From an uncultured Clostridia bacterium (GTDB lineage: Bacteria; Bacillota; Clostridia; TANB77; CAG-508): 6,480 bases of DNA. Positions within the stretch are counted from its first letter, which is position 1. Each line of letters opens with the position of its first letter. The notes below the pieces were generated by a model, which ran no database searches, was not told the origin of the DNA, and worked only from the letters and a program-made list of their open reading frames with translations. Where the stretch lies: contig CAKPGD010000063.1 in NCBI GenBank assembly GCA_934154515.1, positions 1 to 6,480 of the forward strand, written 5' to 3'. The translations under genes and the position numbers were made by a program. Below, piece after piece: positions 1 through 6,182 of this stretch.

Positions 1-624
1 ATCTGTTATTTCCATTTCAAGTACACGACTCGTTCTTTTTATAATTCCAACTAGTTCTCCTTCAGTATAGTAATTAAGTTTATCTACTATACCAAATCTA
101 TCTCTTAATGGAGTTGTTAATGCTCCTGCTTTTGTTGTTGCTCCTATTAGCGTGAATTTCGGTAAATCTAGTCTTATAGATTTTGCTGAAGCTCCTGTTC
201 CTATTATTATGTCTAATACATAGTCTTCCATTGCTGGATATAGTATTTCTTCTATGCTTTTGCTTAGTCTATGTATTTCATCTATAAATAAGACATCATT
301 TTCTGAAAGTGTTGTAAGTAGTGTTGCTAAATCTCCAGGCTTTTCTATTGCTGGCCCTGATGTTATTTTTATATTTGACCCCATTTCGTTTGATATGATT
401 CCTGCAAGTGTAGTTTTTCCAAGTCCTGGAGGTCCATATAATAAAACATGGTCTAATGCTTCTTTTCTTTTTTTTGCAGCTTCTATGTATACCTTCATAT
501 TTTCTTTTACTTTGTCTTGTCCTATATATTCTTTTAAAAATTTTGGTCTTAAAGATTTTTCCATTATTTCTTCTTGTTTGTTTTCTAGTTCTGGACGAAT
601 TAATTTATTTTCTTCATTTTCCAT
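1..624 (-). CDS. ruvB: Holliday junction branch-migration ATPase RuvB (N-terminal 208 residues, 3' end outside window)
   Basis: RuvB is the AAA+ motor that, as hexameric rings with RuvA, drives branch migration of Holliday junctions in cytoplasmic recombinational repair. I translated the minus strand from the ATG at 624 and it stays open to position 1. Visible motifs are Walker A GPPGLGKT (residues 64-71), Walker B LFIDEIH (112-118), the RuvB-specific beta-hairpin region after AMEDY (131-135), sensor 1 GATT (161-164), and PLRDRFG (172-178), whose R174 corresponds to the E. coli arginine finger. The usual length is about 335 residues, so roughly the last 125 (lid and winged-helix DNA-binding domain) lie beyond the window. 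The start is supported by AGGAGA at 635-640; the next Met, residue 21, has no comparable site. The gene begins 38 bp after the GT2 gene, with no convincing promoter or terminator between them, so co-transcription is likely. ruvA, the common partner, is not upstream. The identification is certain. Confidence 0.97.
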   Translation of the reverse strand, partial: MENEENKLIRPELENKQEEIMEKSLRPKFLKEYIGQDKVKENMKVYIEAAKKRKEALDHVLLYGPPGLGKTTLAGIISNEMGSNIKITSGPAIEKPGDLATLLTTLSENDVLFIDEIHRLSKSIEEILYPAMEDYVLDIIIGTGASAKSIRLDLPKFTLIGATTKAGALTTPLRDRFGIVDKLNYYTEGELVGIIKRTSRVLEMEITD

Positions 625-662
625 TAATTTGTTTTCTCCTATTTATATCTAAATTACCACTT

Positions 663-1607
663 TTAATTATTCATTTCTTTTATTCCATTATATTCGTTAA
701 CAAAATATAATGGTCTGTTTTTTGTTTCGTTAAATATTCTTCCTAAGTATTCTCCTACAATTCCAAATAACATTATTTGCATTCCAGCAAAGAATAATAT
801 TAGTAATATTATTGCTTGAAATGCTTGCATTACTACTCCTGTAATTATGCATTTTGCTATTACATATATAAAGTATACAAATAGCATTAAAAATGTTGGT
901 ATTGCAAGGTATGTTGATACTCTAAGTGGTGACGTTGTAAATGATGTTATTCCATCTATTGCAAGGTCCACTAGTTTTTTATAATTCCACTTTGTCTTTC
1001 CTGCAATACGTGGATCTCTATCATATAAAACTTCTTTTTTGTTGTATCCTATCCAACTGAACATACTTTTTGAGCATCTTTGTGATTCTCTTAATTTTTT
1101 TAGGGCATTAACACATCTTCTATCTAATAGTCTAAAGTCTCCTGTGTCTTTTTGTATTTCTACTCTTGTTAGGCTTTGTAATACTTCATAGTACATTTTT
1201 GATGTGAATTTTTTTAGCCATGTTTCTCCTTTTCTTGATCTTCTTCTTGCATATACATCGTCATATCCTTCTTCCCAATATTTAATTAATTCTGGTATTA
1301 ATTCTGGTGGATCTTGAAGGTCTGCATCCATAAATATTACACAGTCTCCTGTTGCATAGTCCAGTCCTGCAAGCATTGCTATTTCTTTTCCAAAGTTTCT
1401 TGAAAAGTCCACATAGCTTATTCTTTTATCTTTTTCTCTTAGTTCTTTTATTATTTTTATTGTTTTATCTTTACTTCCATCATTTATAAATAGTACTTCG
1501 AATTCATAATCTTTTATTTCATTCATTAATTTATCTAATCTTTCGTATAAAAATGGTAATGATTCTTCTTCATTATATGCTGGTATTATTATACTTATTT
1601 TTTTCAT
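663..1607 (-). CDS. GT2-family polyprenyl-phosphate glycosyltransferase (GtrB/CsbB/YkcC type)
   Basis: This 314-residue membrane-anchored enzyme probably transfers a sugar from a nucleotide donor to polyprenyl phosphate on the cytoplasmic face. The resulting lipid-linked sugar is used outside the membrane by GT-C enzymes. The GT2 (GT-A fold) domain spans about residues 1-225: IPAYNEEES (8-16), INDGS with D43, MDADLQDPPE (93-102; D94 and D96 for metal and nucleotide binding), and the TGDFRL stretch (155-160). Two membrane helices follow at about 232-254 and 262-286. The C-terminus has the family signature GEYLGRIFNETKNRPLY (285-301). Length and architecture match GtrB, B. subtilis CsbB and YkcC; dolichol-phosphate mannose synthase-like enzymes are more distant relatives. 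The sugar (glucose, GlcNAc or other) cannot be read from sequence. A purine-rich site (GGGGGAAAG) precedes the start, and a strong promoter lies at 1642-1670. ruvB follows on the same strand. The gene appears intact. Confidence 0.93.
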   Translation of the reverse strand: MKKISIIIPAYNEEESLPFLYERLDKLMNEIKDYEFEVLFINDGSKDKTIKIIKELREKDKRISYVDFSRNFGKEIAMLAGLDYATGDCVIFMDADLQDPPELIPELIKYWEEGYDDVYARRRSRKGETWLKKFTSKMYYEVLQSLTRVEIQKDTGDFRLLDRRCVNALKKLRESQRCSKSMFSWIGYNKKEVLYDRDPRIAGKTKWNYKKLVDLAIDGITSFTTSPLRVSTYLAIPTFLMLFVYFIYVIAKCIITGVVMQAFQAIILLILFFAGMQIMLFGIVGEYLGRIFNETKNRPLYFVNEYNGIKEMNN

Positions 1608-1641
1608 GTTTTTCTTTCCCCCATTGTAAAATTCCTTTTAT

Positions 1642-1670
1642 ATTATATCTATTTACCTTATTTATTGCAA
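1642..1670 (-). promoter_or_regulatory. SigA-type promoter for the GT2 gene (and probably ruvB)
   Basis: On the minus strand, TTGCAA (1665-1670) is the -35 box. It is separated by exactly 17 bp from a perfect TATAAT -10 box (1642-1647). Transcription should begin near 1635, giving a leader of about 28 nt before the ATG at 1607. The box pair is close to consensus and sits in the short divergent intergenic region. This is read from the sequence, not measured. Confidence 0.8.
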
Positions 1671-1677
1671 GCTTTTA

Positions 1678-1706
1678 TTGTATTTTTAAGTAATTTGTGT
1701 TATAAT
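1678..1706 (+). promoter_or_regulatory. Extended -10 promoter for the small plus-strand gene
   Basis: On the plus strand, a perfect TATAAT (1701-1706) is preceded by TGT (1698-1700), the TGn extended -10 element. A partial -35 box, TTGTAT (1678-1683), lies 17 bp upstream. The expected start site is near 1713, giving a leader of about 33 nt. The -35 box is only 7 bp from the -35 box of the divergent GT2 promoter, so the two polymerase binding sites would overlap. Confidence 0.75.
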
Positions 1707-1732
1707 TTTTATAAGCTTAATTTTATTTTTTT

Positions 1733-1740
1733 AAGGAGGA
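1733..1740 (+). promoter_or_regulatory. Near-perfect Shine-Dalgarno site fixing the start of the small gene
   Basis: AAGGAGGA lies 5 nt before the ATG at 1746, an optimal arrangement. It shows that translation begins at 1746 and not at an in-frame TTG at 1665 that lies upstream of the expected transcript. Confidence 0.88.
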
Positions 1741-1745
1741 TTTTT

Positions 1746-2024
1746 ATGAAGCTTCGTACACTTTATGAATGTGCCTCAACATATTTAAATTTCTTTCCTG
1801 AGAAGCCTAAAGTTGATTTTTCTCAAAAATCTCAGAAGACAAATATTGTTCAAAAAATTTCTACTGACAATAGAACAAATAAATCTTCTTATGATTGGCC
1901 TTCTAAGCAACAGAAAAATATGATGAGTGCAAGCTCTTGCTCAACAGATTCTACAAGTTCTCATGAAAGTGCCTTTGAGCAAACATTACAAGATGTTATT
2001 TTTAACAATTACACAAAAAAATAA
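1746..2024 (+). CDS. Uncharacterised 92-residue Ser/Thr-rich small protein
   Basis: I do not recognise this protein and assign no function. It is 92 residues, hydrophilic, without a signal peptide or membrane helix. The N-terminal stretch MKLRTLYECASTYLNFF is the only part likely to form an ordered or amphipathic helix. Residues 18-60 are rich in Lys, Gln and Asn. Residues 61-75 form a cluster in which 10 of 15 residues are Ser or Thr, and a short helix-like tail (about 76-89) follows. Ser plus Thr make up 24 of 92 residues. There are two Cys (9 and 65), one Trp (51) and one His (73). Much of the chain is probably disordered. It is the only plus-strand gene here, inserted between two minus-strand glycan units, with its own extended -10 promoter, an AAGGAGGA site 5 nt before ATG, and a terminator beginning inside its stop codon. 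This complete set of signals argues strongly that it is expressed. The role, and any link to the polysaccharide genes, are unknown. Confidence 0.8.
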   Translation: MKLRTLYECASTYLNFFPEKPKVDFSQKSQKTNIVQKISTDNRTNKSSYDWPSKQQKNMMSASSCSTDSTSSHESAFEQTLQDVIFNNYTKK

Positions 2025-2053
2025 ACACACGAAATGCAATATTTCGTGTGTTT
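2023..2053. terminator. Bidirectional Rho-independent terminator
   Basis: A perfect 13-bp stem (2023-2035 pairing with 2041-2053) encloses the 5-nt loop GCAAT. Reading plus, the stem is followed by GC and then TTTTATTTTT, ending the small gene; its first base lies within that gene's stop codon. Reading minus, the stem is followed by A and seven T, ending the polysaccharide operon, whose last stop codon begins only 4 nt away. One hairpin therefore serves both converging units. Confidence 0.93.
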
Positions 2054-2057
2054 GCTT

Positions 2058-3941
2058 TTATTTTTCTTCCAATATTATATTATCTTGTTGTTTTTGTACT
2101 TTATATAAAGTTCCTTCTTTTAAATTTGTTTGTATTCCTAGTCCTTCTTTTAAAAGTATTTTTTTGTCAACTTCTGTACTTACTATATAAATGTAATAAT
2201 TCACATCGTTTTCTAGTATTTTTTCTTTCATTGCTTCTATTGTTTTCTCTGTTAGTTCATTGTACACATCTACTTTATGGTTTGGACATAAATAGTATTT
2301 TATCATCCAGTTGAATATATCTTTATCTTTATTCATAGATATTCCTATTATTTGTGCATCTTCTTCTACTTTTTCTTCTATTTCTCTTGCAGGTATTCTA
2401 CCATTATTAGTATATTCAACTGAATTTATATTATATATTCCAGAAGTTATACTTACATTTGCTATTGATTGTAATGGTGTAAACGCTATTATTATAGCTA
2501 TTAATATTAGATAATTTACCTTTCTATCATTTTTTTCATCCATATTTTTTATTGAAACTGCTACTATAAAATATAACATTCCAAGTAAAAATGTTGGAAG
2601 ATATCTATTAAGTCCTGCGTGATCTAACATTTCCTCTGTTGAGAATTTTACAACATAGCACAATTGTAAAAACAATAAATATATTGTAAGCCCTATTGTT
2701 AATGCCATTATCCAATTTTTGTATTGCTCTTTATTTTCTTTTTTTATTACATACTTGTATGTTAATATTGCAGATACCATTAGAACTACTATACATCCAT
2801 ACAATGTAAGTCTTACTATTCCTACAGTTGAGTATAAAGAGTATACTTTAGGTATTAGTTCATTATTTGAATCTGCAGAATCATGATTTTCTTCATAATA
2901 TCCTAATGTTGTTGTAGCTATACTTTTTAAAACATAACCTATAGGATTTCCTTCTACTCTGGCACTATCGTTTCCTCTTGTTCCATCATTATATTTATTA
3001 TTTATTTTTGTAAATATAGTCCATGATAAGAACATAATGATTATTGCTAGTAAAAATATTAAAATATTTTTTAATTCTCTAGATTTAAAGAATTGTTTTA
3101 TACTCTTATAGTTAAATAGTGCAACTAATATATATATTCCTATTACTATTCCTGAAATATAAAATCCTATTGGTTTTAATATTGTTGATACCATTAACGC
3201 TATTACAATTGATAGTGTTTTGAATTTATTGTCCTTTTCCACACATAATATATATACGCTGTAACCAATTAATAATCCTAATAGTGCATCTGGATATGCT
3301 CCTTCATAGAATATTAAATTAGCAAACACTGCTGGTACACATATTACAACCATTGTTATAATTGTGTTTATAAATTTTGTTTTATTTATTCTGTCAAACA
3401 ATGGTAATAATAATGCAAATCCAAATAATTGTACTGCAAATGCTTCTACACCTTGAATATATACTCCTATTATTTTCATAAAGAAGTACTCTATTAATGT
3501 TATTCCTGGATGATATAGTTCTTTGTAGCCTCTGCTCATAGTGTCTGTGTAAAACATTGTTTTTGCATTAAAACTTCTATAAAAATAGTGGTCATAATCT
3601 ACTAAATTTTTACTGTATGTTGTTATCATTAATACAAAAAATACTATTGTAAAAAATGCAAAACCTGGTGTTAGTATTTTTTCTTTTATTTTTTCTTTAT
3701 TTTTCCAATTTTTTATTATTGTATATATTCCTAATATTAGGTTTAGTATTGCTATAACATATACTCCATATTTTAGGCCTTCAAACAGTCCAAATATGTA
3801 CAATACTAATATTGTTATTCCAAAGTTTATTGGTAATGTGTATTCAATTTTTTTATTTGTTTTATACGAAATAAATACACTTTCTGATATTATTATGCAG
3901 TACAATAAAAAATATCTTATCAATGTTAGTGTTATTTCCAT
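2058..3941 (-). CDS. Multi-pass membrane protein, probable GT-C glycosyltransferase or polysaccharide polymerase
   Basis: This 627-residue protein has about 12-14 hydrophobic segments spread over residues 5-491 (for example 5-25, 37-54, 57-76, 93-109, 165-181, 190-210, 292-312, 376-395, 409-430, 447-464 and 476-491). A soluble, probably extracytoplasmic, C-terminal domain follows at about 500-627. GT-C features are an acidic external loop, VDYDHYFYR (114-122), a likely catalytic and metal site; YHPG (143-146) before a probable re-entrant helix; YPDALLG (216-222); and HAGLNRYLP (441-449), with the Arg-Tyr pair often seen in these enzymes. GT-C enzymes take sugars from polyprenyl-phosphate donors on the outer face of the membrane. 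No single family is recognised with certainty: it could be a lipid-linked sugar transferase similar in role to YfhO, or a Wzy-like polymerase, which would suit the neighbouring flippase. It starts 43 bp after the GT4 gene with an AGGA-type site, and is the last gene of its operon. Confidence 0.78.
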   Translation of the reverse strand: MEITLTLIRYFLLYCIIISESVFISYKTNKKIEYTLPINFGITILVLYIFGLFEGLKYGVYVIAILNLILGIYTIIKNWKNKEKIKEKILTPGFAFFTIVFFVLMITTYSKNLVDYDHYFYRSFNAKTMFYTDTMSRGYKELYHPGITLIEYFFMKIIGVYIQGVEAFAVQLFGFALLLPLFDRINKTKFINTIITMVVICVPAVFANLIFYEGAYPDALLGLLIGYSVYILCVEKDNKFKTLSIVIALMVSTILKPIGFYISGIVIGIYILVALFNYKSIKQFFKSRELKNILIFLLAIIIMFLSWTIFTKINNKYNDGTRGNDSARVEGNPIGYVLKSIATTTLGYYEENHDSADSNNELIPKVYSLYSTVGIVRLTLYGCIVVLMVSAILTYKYVIKKENKEQYKNWIMALTIGLTIYLLFLQLCYVVKFSTEEMLDHAGLNRYLPTFLLGMLYFIVAVSIKNMDEKNDRKVNYLILIAIIIAFTPLQSIANVSITSGIYNINSVEYTNNGRIPAREIEEKVEEDAQIIGISMNKDKDIFNWMIKYYLCPNHKVDVYNELTEKTIEAMKEKILENDVNYYIYIVSTEVDKKILLKEGLGIQTNLKEGTLYKVQKQQDNIILEEK

Positions 3942-3984
3942 TTTTTCCTATTCCTTTTCTAATTATTTTTACTTTCATATTTTT

Positions 3985-5256
3985 CTAAAAATTATTTTCT
4001 TTAATTATTTGATCTATTCTATTTTCTATTTTTTCTGCACTTTTAGCTATTGAAAATTCTTCTGAGATGTATTTCTTAGCATTTTCTTTAAGTCTATTAT
4101 ATAATTCCTTATCTTTATATAATTGTACCATATATTTACTTGCTTGTTCTACATCTGCATCAGCCCACAAATCATTATATTGATATAAATAGTGGTTTTT
4201 TATTCCTACTGGAACCATTTTATAATTTACTAGTAAAGAATTATCCTTGTTCATGAAATCGATATTTGCAGAATAGTTAGTTGCAATACATACTGTTCCT
4301 AAAGACATTGCCTCTGCCATAACTAATCCAAAACCTTCACTTCTATGTAAAGAAACATAAACATCACACAAAGATATTAAGCTATATAATGTTTCATTTG
4401 GTAAAACATCTGTTATTATTTTGTAGTTATTAATTCCTTGTAACTCATCCTTTAATTCATCTATATTTTCTTGAGTTCCTTTATTCATTTTTATAACTAA
4501 AAATACATCTTTATCGTCATTTTCAAAGGCTTTTTTAAATGCTCTAATTACAGCTTGAGGGTTTTTTCTTTCTACTGAGCTTTTAGGATCATATAAACAT
4601 AAAAATACAAATTTATCTTCTGGTATTTCAAAATCTTTTCTTGTTAAACTTTCATCCTTTTTAGTTTCAATTCCATATGGAATCGTATAAACTGGTACAG
4701 GTGAAACTTTTTTAAATGCATTTGTTACAAACTCTGATGGAGTCCAGATTTCATTAACATATTTAAAACTATCATACCACTTTTTAGGTATATCTTCTAT
4801 TTCATATACCCAATATCCAATGTTATATCTACCTTTTAAATTTTCAATTCCAATTTGAGAAAGTGCTACTTCAAAATTAGTATGTGGCTGTACATGAAAC
4901 ACATTTATATTATATGGGAACTCTGTTGTTAGTTCATTATCAAATTCTGTTTCATTATATGATTTTGTTTCTCCATATTTAGTATCTATTGCAGCAAAAT
5001 CATATTTACTTTTTTTAATAGATCTACAAAGTAATCTAGAACCTTGTCCTAACCCTGATTGTGCTTTTAAATAACCTACAAAGTTTATTCCAGTTTTTAG
5101 GTCTTTATTGAATTCAGTTACTCTTTCAAATTTATAGCTTCCCTTATTTACAATTATTTTTTCTGCTAATTTTATTATTGGACTTGGAACATATTTCATT
5201 ATCTTTTTTGAATGTTTTATACTAAAATTTAATATTTTATTTTTTAAATTACTCAT
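3985..5256 (-). CDS. GT4-family glycosyltransferase (GT-B fold)
   Basis: This 423-residue cytoplasmic or membrane-associated enzyme should transfer a sugar from a nucleotide donor to a growing lipid-linked glycan with retention of configuration, as is usual for GT4. The N-terminal Rossmann domain includes the glycine-rich GYLKAQSGLGQGSR (61-74), typical of the acceptor side. It continues through GYWVYEIEDIP (147-157) and EIWTPSEFV (169-177) to IPYGI (192-196), where the C-terminal domain begins. There, FLCLYDPKSSVERKNP (218-233) and EGFGLVMAEAM (307-317) are visible; the latter is the conserved EX7E element with E307 and E315, which binds the nucleotide sugar. A basic, amphipathic N-terminus (about 1-35) may contact the membrane. 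The donor and acceptor cannot be inferred. The gene follows the reductase after 3 bp, with AGGAGG inside the reductase's last codons, so the two are very likely translationally coupled. It is intact. Confidence 0.92.
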   Translation of the reverse strand: MSNLKNKILNFSIKHSKKIMKYVPSPIIKLAEKIIVNKGSYKFERVTEFNKDLKTGINFVGYLKAQSGLGQGSRLLCRSIKKSKYDFAAIDTKYGETKSYNETEFDNELTTEFPYNINVFHVQPHTNFEVALSQIGIENLKGRYNIGYWVYEIEDIPKKWYDSFKYVNEIWTPSEFVTNAFKKVSPVPVYTIPYGIETKKDESLTRKDFEIPEDKFVFLCLYDPKSSVERKNPQAVIRAFKKAFENDDKDVFLVIKMNKGTQENIDELKDELQGINNYKIITDVLPNETLYSLISLCDVYVSLHRSEGFGLVMAEAMSLGTVCIATNYSANIDFMNKDNSLLVNYKMVPVGIKNHYLYQYNDLWADADVEQASKYMVQLYKDKELYNRLKENAKKYISEEFSIAKSAEKIENRIDQIIKENNF

Positions 5257-5259
5257 TTT

Positions 5260-6180
5260 TTATTTTCCTCCTAAGTAATATTCATATATTTCTTTTATAG
5301 TTTCTTTTATATCTGTATTGTCAAAGTATTTTGCTGTTTTTGTATTATCACAACATACATATGGTATATCAATTGGTCTGAATTTTTCTTTATCTATAAC
5401 TATCTCTATTTCTTGATTTGATAAAGATATGATATATTTTAACAACTCTTCTATTTTATAAGCTCTTCCTGAACCAACATTATAGATAAGTTTATCTGTT
5501 TCATTTTCTAATAGATTTTTATAAACTTTTACAACATCTCTTACATCTGATATATCCCTATAAGCTGAAAGATTTCCTACATATATTTTTCCTTTTTTAT
5601 CACTTTTTTCAATTTCTGCTACTTGTTTGCAAAAACTTGGTATTACAAATTGTTCCAATTGACCTATTCCTGTATGGTTAAATGAACGAGTACACACAAT
5701 TTGTATGTTATATTTTTCTTTGTATAATTTTGCAAAATTTTCTTGTGCTATTTTAGATATTCCATAAGGGTTATTAGCATCAATCATGTCTTCTTCTTTT
5801 AAAGGTGTATTTTTACTTTCATACTCTTCACTTGAACCTATTAACAACACTTTACATTTTGGGCAATATTTTTTAACAGCTTCTAATATATTTAAACTAC
5901 CTAACACATTAACTTCCATAGTTTTTTTAGGAATTAACCAAGACATTCCAACTGAACTAATAGCAGCCAAATTAACTAAGTAATCTGGTTTGCTTTGTCC
6001 AATTACATTTTCTACAGCATCCTTGTCTAAAATATCTATATTATAGTAAGATACTGTTTCATCAAAAAAATGACTTTTATTAATATCACAAGCTATTATT
6101 TCATAGTTTTCTTTTTGGAATTCTTTTATCAAATATTTTCCAACAAACCCACTTGCTCCAGTAATTAAAATTTTTTTCAT
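5260..6180 (-). CDS. rmd: NAD(P)-dependent sugar epimerase/dehydratase-family enzyme, GDP-6-deoxy-D-mannose reductase-like
   Basis: This 306-residue extended SDR enzyme acts on a nucleotide sugar in the cytoplasm. The nucleotide-binding loop is TGASGFVG (7-14); NLAA is at 70-73. The catalytic set is a Ser in GSSEEY (115-120) and YGISK with Y139 and K143. SFNHTG (166-171), FVIPSF (178-183), VGNLSAYRDISDVRDVV (201-217), NVGSG (234-238) and FRPIDIPY (267-274) match the GDP-mannose 4,6-dehydratase/Rmd branch. The length and the Ser-Ser-Glu active-site motif fit the reductase better than the dehydratase, which is longer. Rmd reduces GDP-4-keto-6-deoxymannose to GDP-D-rhamnose. No gmd gene that would make this substrate is in the window. 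Another 4-keto-6-deoxysugar reductase or epimerase is possible, so the symbol is tentative. The gene lies 2 bp after the flippase and 3 bp before the GT4 gene, in one operon. Confidence 0.83.
   Translation of the reverse strand: MKKILITGASGFVGKYLIKEFQKENYEIIACDINKSHFFDETVSYYNIDILDKDAVENVIGQSKPDYLVNLAAISSVGMSWLIPKKTMEVNVLGSLNILEAVKKYCPKCKVLLIGSSEEYESKNTPLKEEDMIDANNPYGISKIAQENFAKLYKEKYNIQIVCTRSFNHTGIGQLEQFVIPSFCKQVAEIEKSDKKGKIYVGNLSAYRDISDVRDVVKVYKNLLENETDKLIYNVGSGRAYKIEELLKYIISLSNQEIEIVIDKEKFRPIDIPYVCCDNTKTAKYFDNTDIKETIKEIYEYYLGGK
5267..5272 (-). promoter_or_regulatory. Shine-Dalgarno site for the GT4 gene, inside the reductase gene
   Basis: The minus-strand AGGAGG sits in the last codons of the reductase (ending Leu-Gly-Gly-Lys-stop), 10 nt before the GT4 start codon. 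Ribosomes ending the reductase would pass over this site, which suggests coupling. Confidence 0.8.
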
Positions 6181-6182
6181 TT

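Noticed and set aside
686..696. TATAAT-like sequence on the minus strand as a private promoter for ruvB
   Set aside because: It lies inside the end of the GT2 gene, and no acceptable -35 box is present at 16-18 bp. Such matches are expected by chance at this base composition.
254..710. Plus-strand open frames at 254-652 and 456-710
   Set aside because: They run antisense to ruvB and the end of the GT2 gene. They are Phe/Leu/Ser-rich, as expected from the complement of AT-rich coding sequence, and have no ribosome site.
1665..1745. N-terminal hydrophobic extension of the small gene from a TTG at 1665
   Set aside because: It would begin upstream of the -10 box, at the edge of the divergent promoter, and lacks a Shine-Dalgarno site. 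The ATG at 1746 has a near-perfect one.
1927..2514. Plus-strand open frames at 1927-2190, 2048-2314 and 2311-2514
   Set aside because: The first overlaps the small gene in another frame and crosses the terminator; the others are antisense to the GT-C gene. Their hydrophobicity is a mirror effect.
3942..3984. ATG near 3978 (minus strand) as an alternative start for the GT-C gene or a short leader peptide
   Set aside because: It is not in frame with the GT-C gene, and its frame runs on as a low-information overlap. The ATG at 3941 has an AGGA-type site.
3796..4053. Plus-strand open frame across the GT-C/GT4 junction
   Set aside because: It is antisense to two well-supported genes, has very biased composition and no ribosome site.
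5786..5983. 65-residue plus-strand open frame
   Set aside because: It lies wholly antisense to the conserved catalytic region of the reductase and has no signals of its own.
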